In this document: one piece after another, positions 4,988 through 5,231 of the stretch | Layout of the letters: the number at the start of each line of letters is the position of its first letter | Numbering within the stretch: the stretch's first letter is position 1 | NCBI GenBank assembly: GCA_937893785.1 | Contig: CALCSP010000162.1 | Location: forward strand, 1-5,231 | Direction: 5' to 3' | Length of the DNA stretch: 5,231 nt | Source of the DNA: an uncultured Verrucomicrobiales bacterium | GTDB lineage: Bacteria; Verrucomicrobiota; Verrucomicrobiia; Verrucomicrobiales; DEV007 | The notes under the pieces: generated by a model | Databases searched by the model: none | What the model saw: the letters and a program-made list of their open reading frames with translations, nothing else | What the model was told of the DNA's origin: nothing | Made by a program: the position numbers and the translations under genes

Positions 4988-5231
4988 ATGAAACAAAAGA
5001 TCCTACCTCTTCTCTTTTCCCATTTCATCTTTGTCTTCCCAGCAATAGCAGAATTGAGAGTTTCAAAGATATTTAGTGATGAGATGATCCTGCAGCAAAG
5101 CACCAAAAATGCTGTCTGGGGTTTTGCCTCACCAGGAGAAAAAGTCACCGTTAAAGCCAGCTGGGGTGCCAGAGTAACAACCACGGCAGATGAGTTGGGT
5201 AACTGGAAGGTCATGCTACCCACCCCTGAAA
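4988..5231 (+). CDS. Sialate O-acetylesterase-like protein, N-terminal part (3' end outside window)
   Basis: The first 81 codons are present and the frame is open at the edge. A signal peptide (KQK, then an apolar stretch to about residue 21, AIA before E22) indicates export. It is followed by IFSDEMILQQ (28-37), AVWGFASPGEKVTV (42-55) and TTTADELGNWKVMLP (64-78). This is the N-terminal beta-sandwich signature of the sialate O-acetylesterase/9-O-acetylesterase family (LFSDNMVLQ ... VWG.A.PGE.V.V ... T.AD..G.W...LP), which removes acetyl groups from sialic acids or, in Verrucomicrobiota and Planctomycetota, probably other acetylated glycans. The SGNH catalytic domain lies beyond the window, so activity cannot be checked. 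An in-frame TAA at 4982 shortly before the ATG fixes 4988 as the first available start. The 49-base gap after the GNAT gene shows no terminator or obvious promoter, so cotranscription is possible. No ribosome-binding site is seen. Confidence 0.85.
   Translation, partial: MKQKILPLLFSHFIFVFPAIAELRVSKIFSDEMILQQSTKNAVWGFASPGEKVTVKASWGARVTTTADELGNWKVMLPTPE

Noticed and set aside
1..5231. Mobile element, toxin-antitoxin, CRISPR, phage-defence, tRNA or riboswitch content
   Set aside because: No transposase, terminal inverted repeats, spaced repeats, tRNA cloverleaf or known defence-gene motif was found on reading either strand. The gene set looks chromosomal and ordinary.

Overview
The window most resembles a chromosomal segment from a Verrucomicrobiota bacterium, probably of the Opitutae/Puniceicoccales type. 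That placement is inferred from three things: a secreted-protein C-terminal module occurring at both 2-241 and the end of the 3197-4459 gene (a degenerate DxDxD..SNLxEY-GxxP linker followed by a VE-S-D-TW...FFxRL strand-rich tail), a sialate O-acetylesterase-type gene running off the right edge, and an exported Dabb-domain protein. All of these are common in that phylum. No rRNA, tRNA, mobile element, CRISPR or phage gene is visible.

Layout from left to right. The 3' end of a secreted-protein gene (+, 2-241) converges on a Tat-exported protein made of two nearly identical Dabb domains (-, 313-1035). Upstream of that on the same strand is a MarC/YhgN-type membrane protein (-, 1166-1750). It is divergent from a DUF3445 gene, a relative of heme-dependent oxidative N-demethylase (+, 1814-2602). 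That gene converges, across 32 bases, on a YjcF-like GNAT acetyltransferase (-, 2635-3087). A 109-base A/T-rich divergent control region separates the GNAT from a three-gene rightward run: a secreted six-bladed YWTD-type beta-propeller (3197-4459), a second GNAT acetyltransferase overlapping it by the 4-base ATGA (4456-4938), and, 49 bases on, the start of the sialate O-acetylesterase-like gene (4988 to the edge).

The genes do not form one recognisable pathway. The only tight coupling is propeller plus GNAT, possibly extended to the esterase. The remaining genes alternate in orientation and look like ordinary accessory or housekeeping genes. I see no convincing new multi-gene system. The points most worth a second look are the recent internal duplication and low GC of the Dabb gene, a promoter that would give a leaderless mRNA for the first GNAT, and repeated AAGGTT boxes before the propeller gene.
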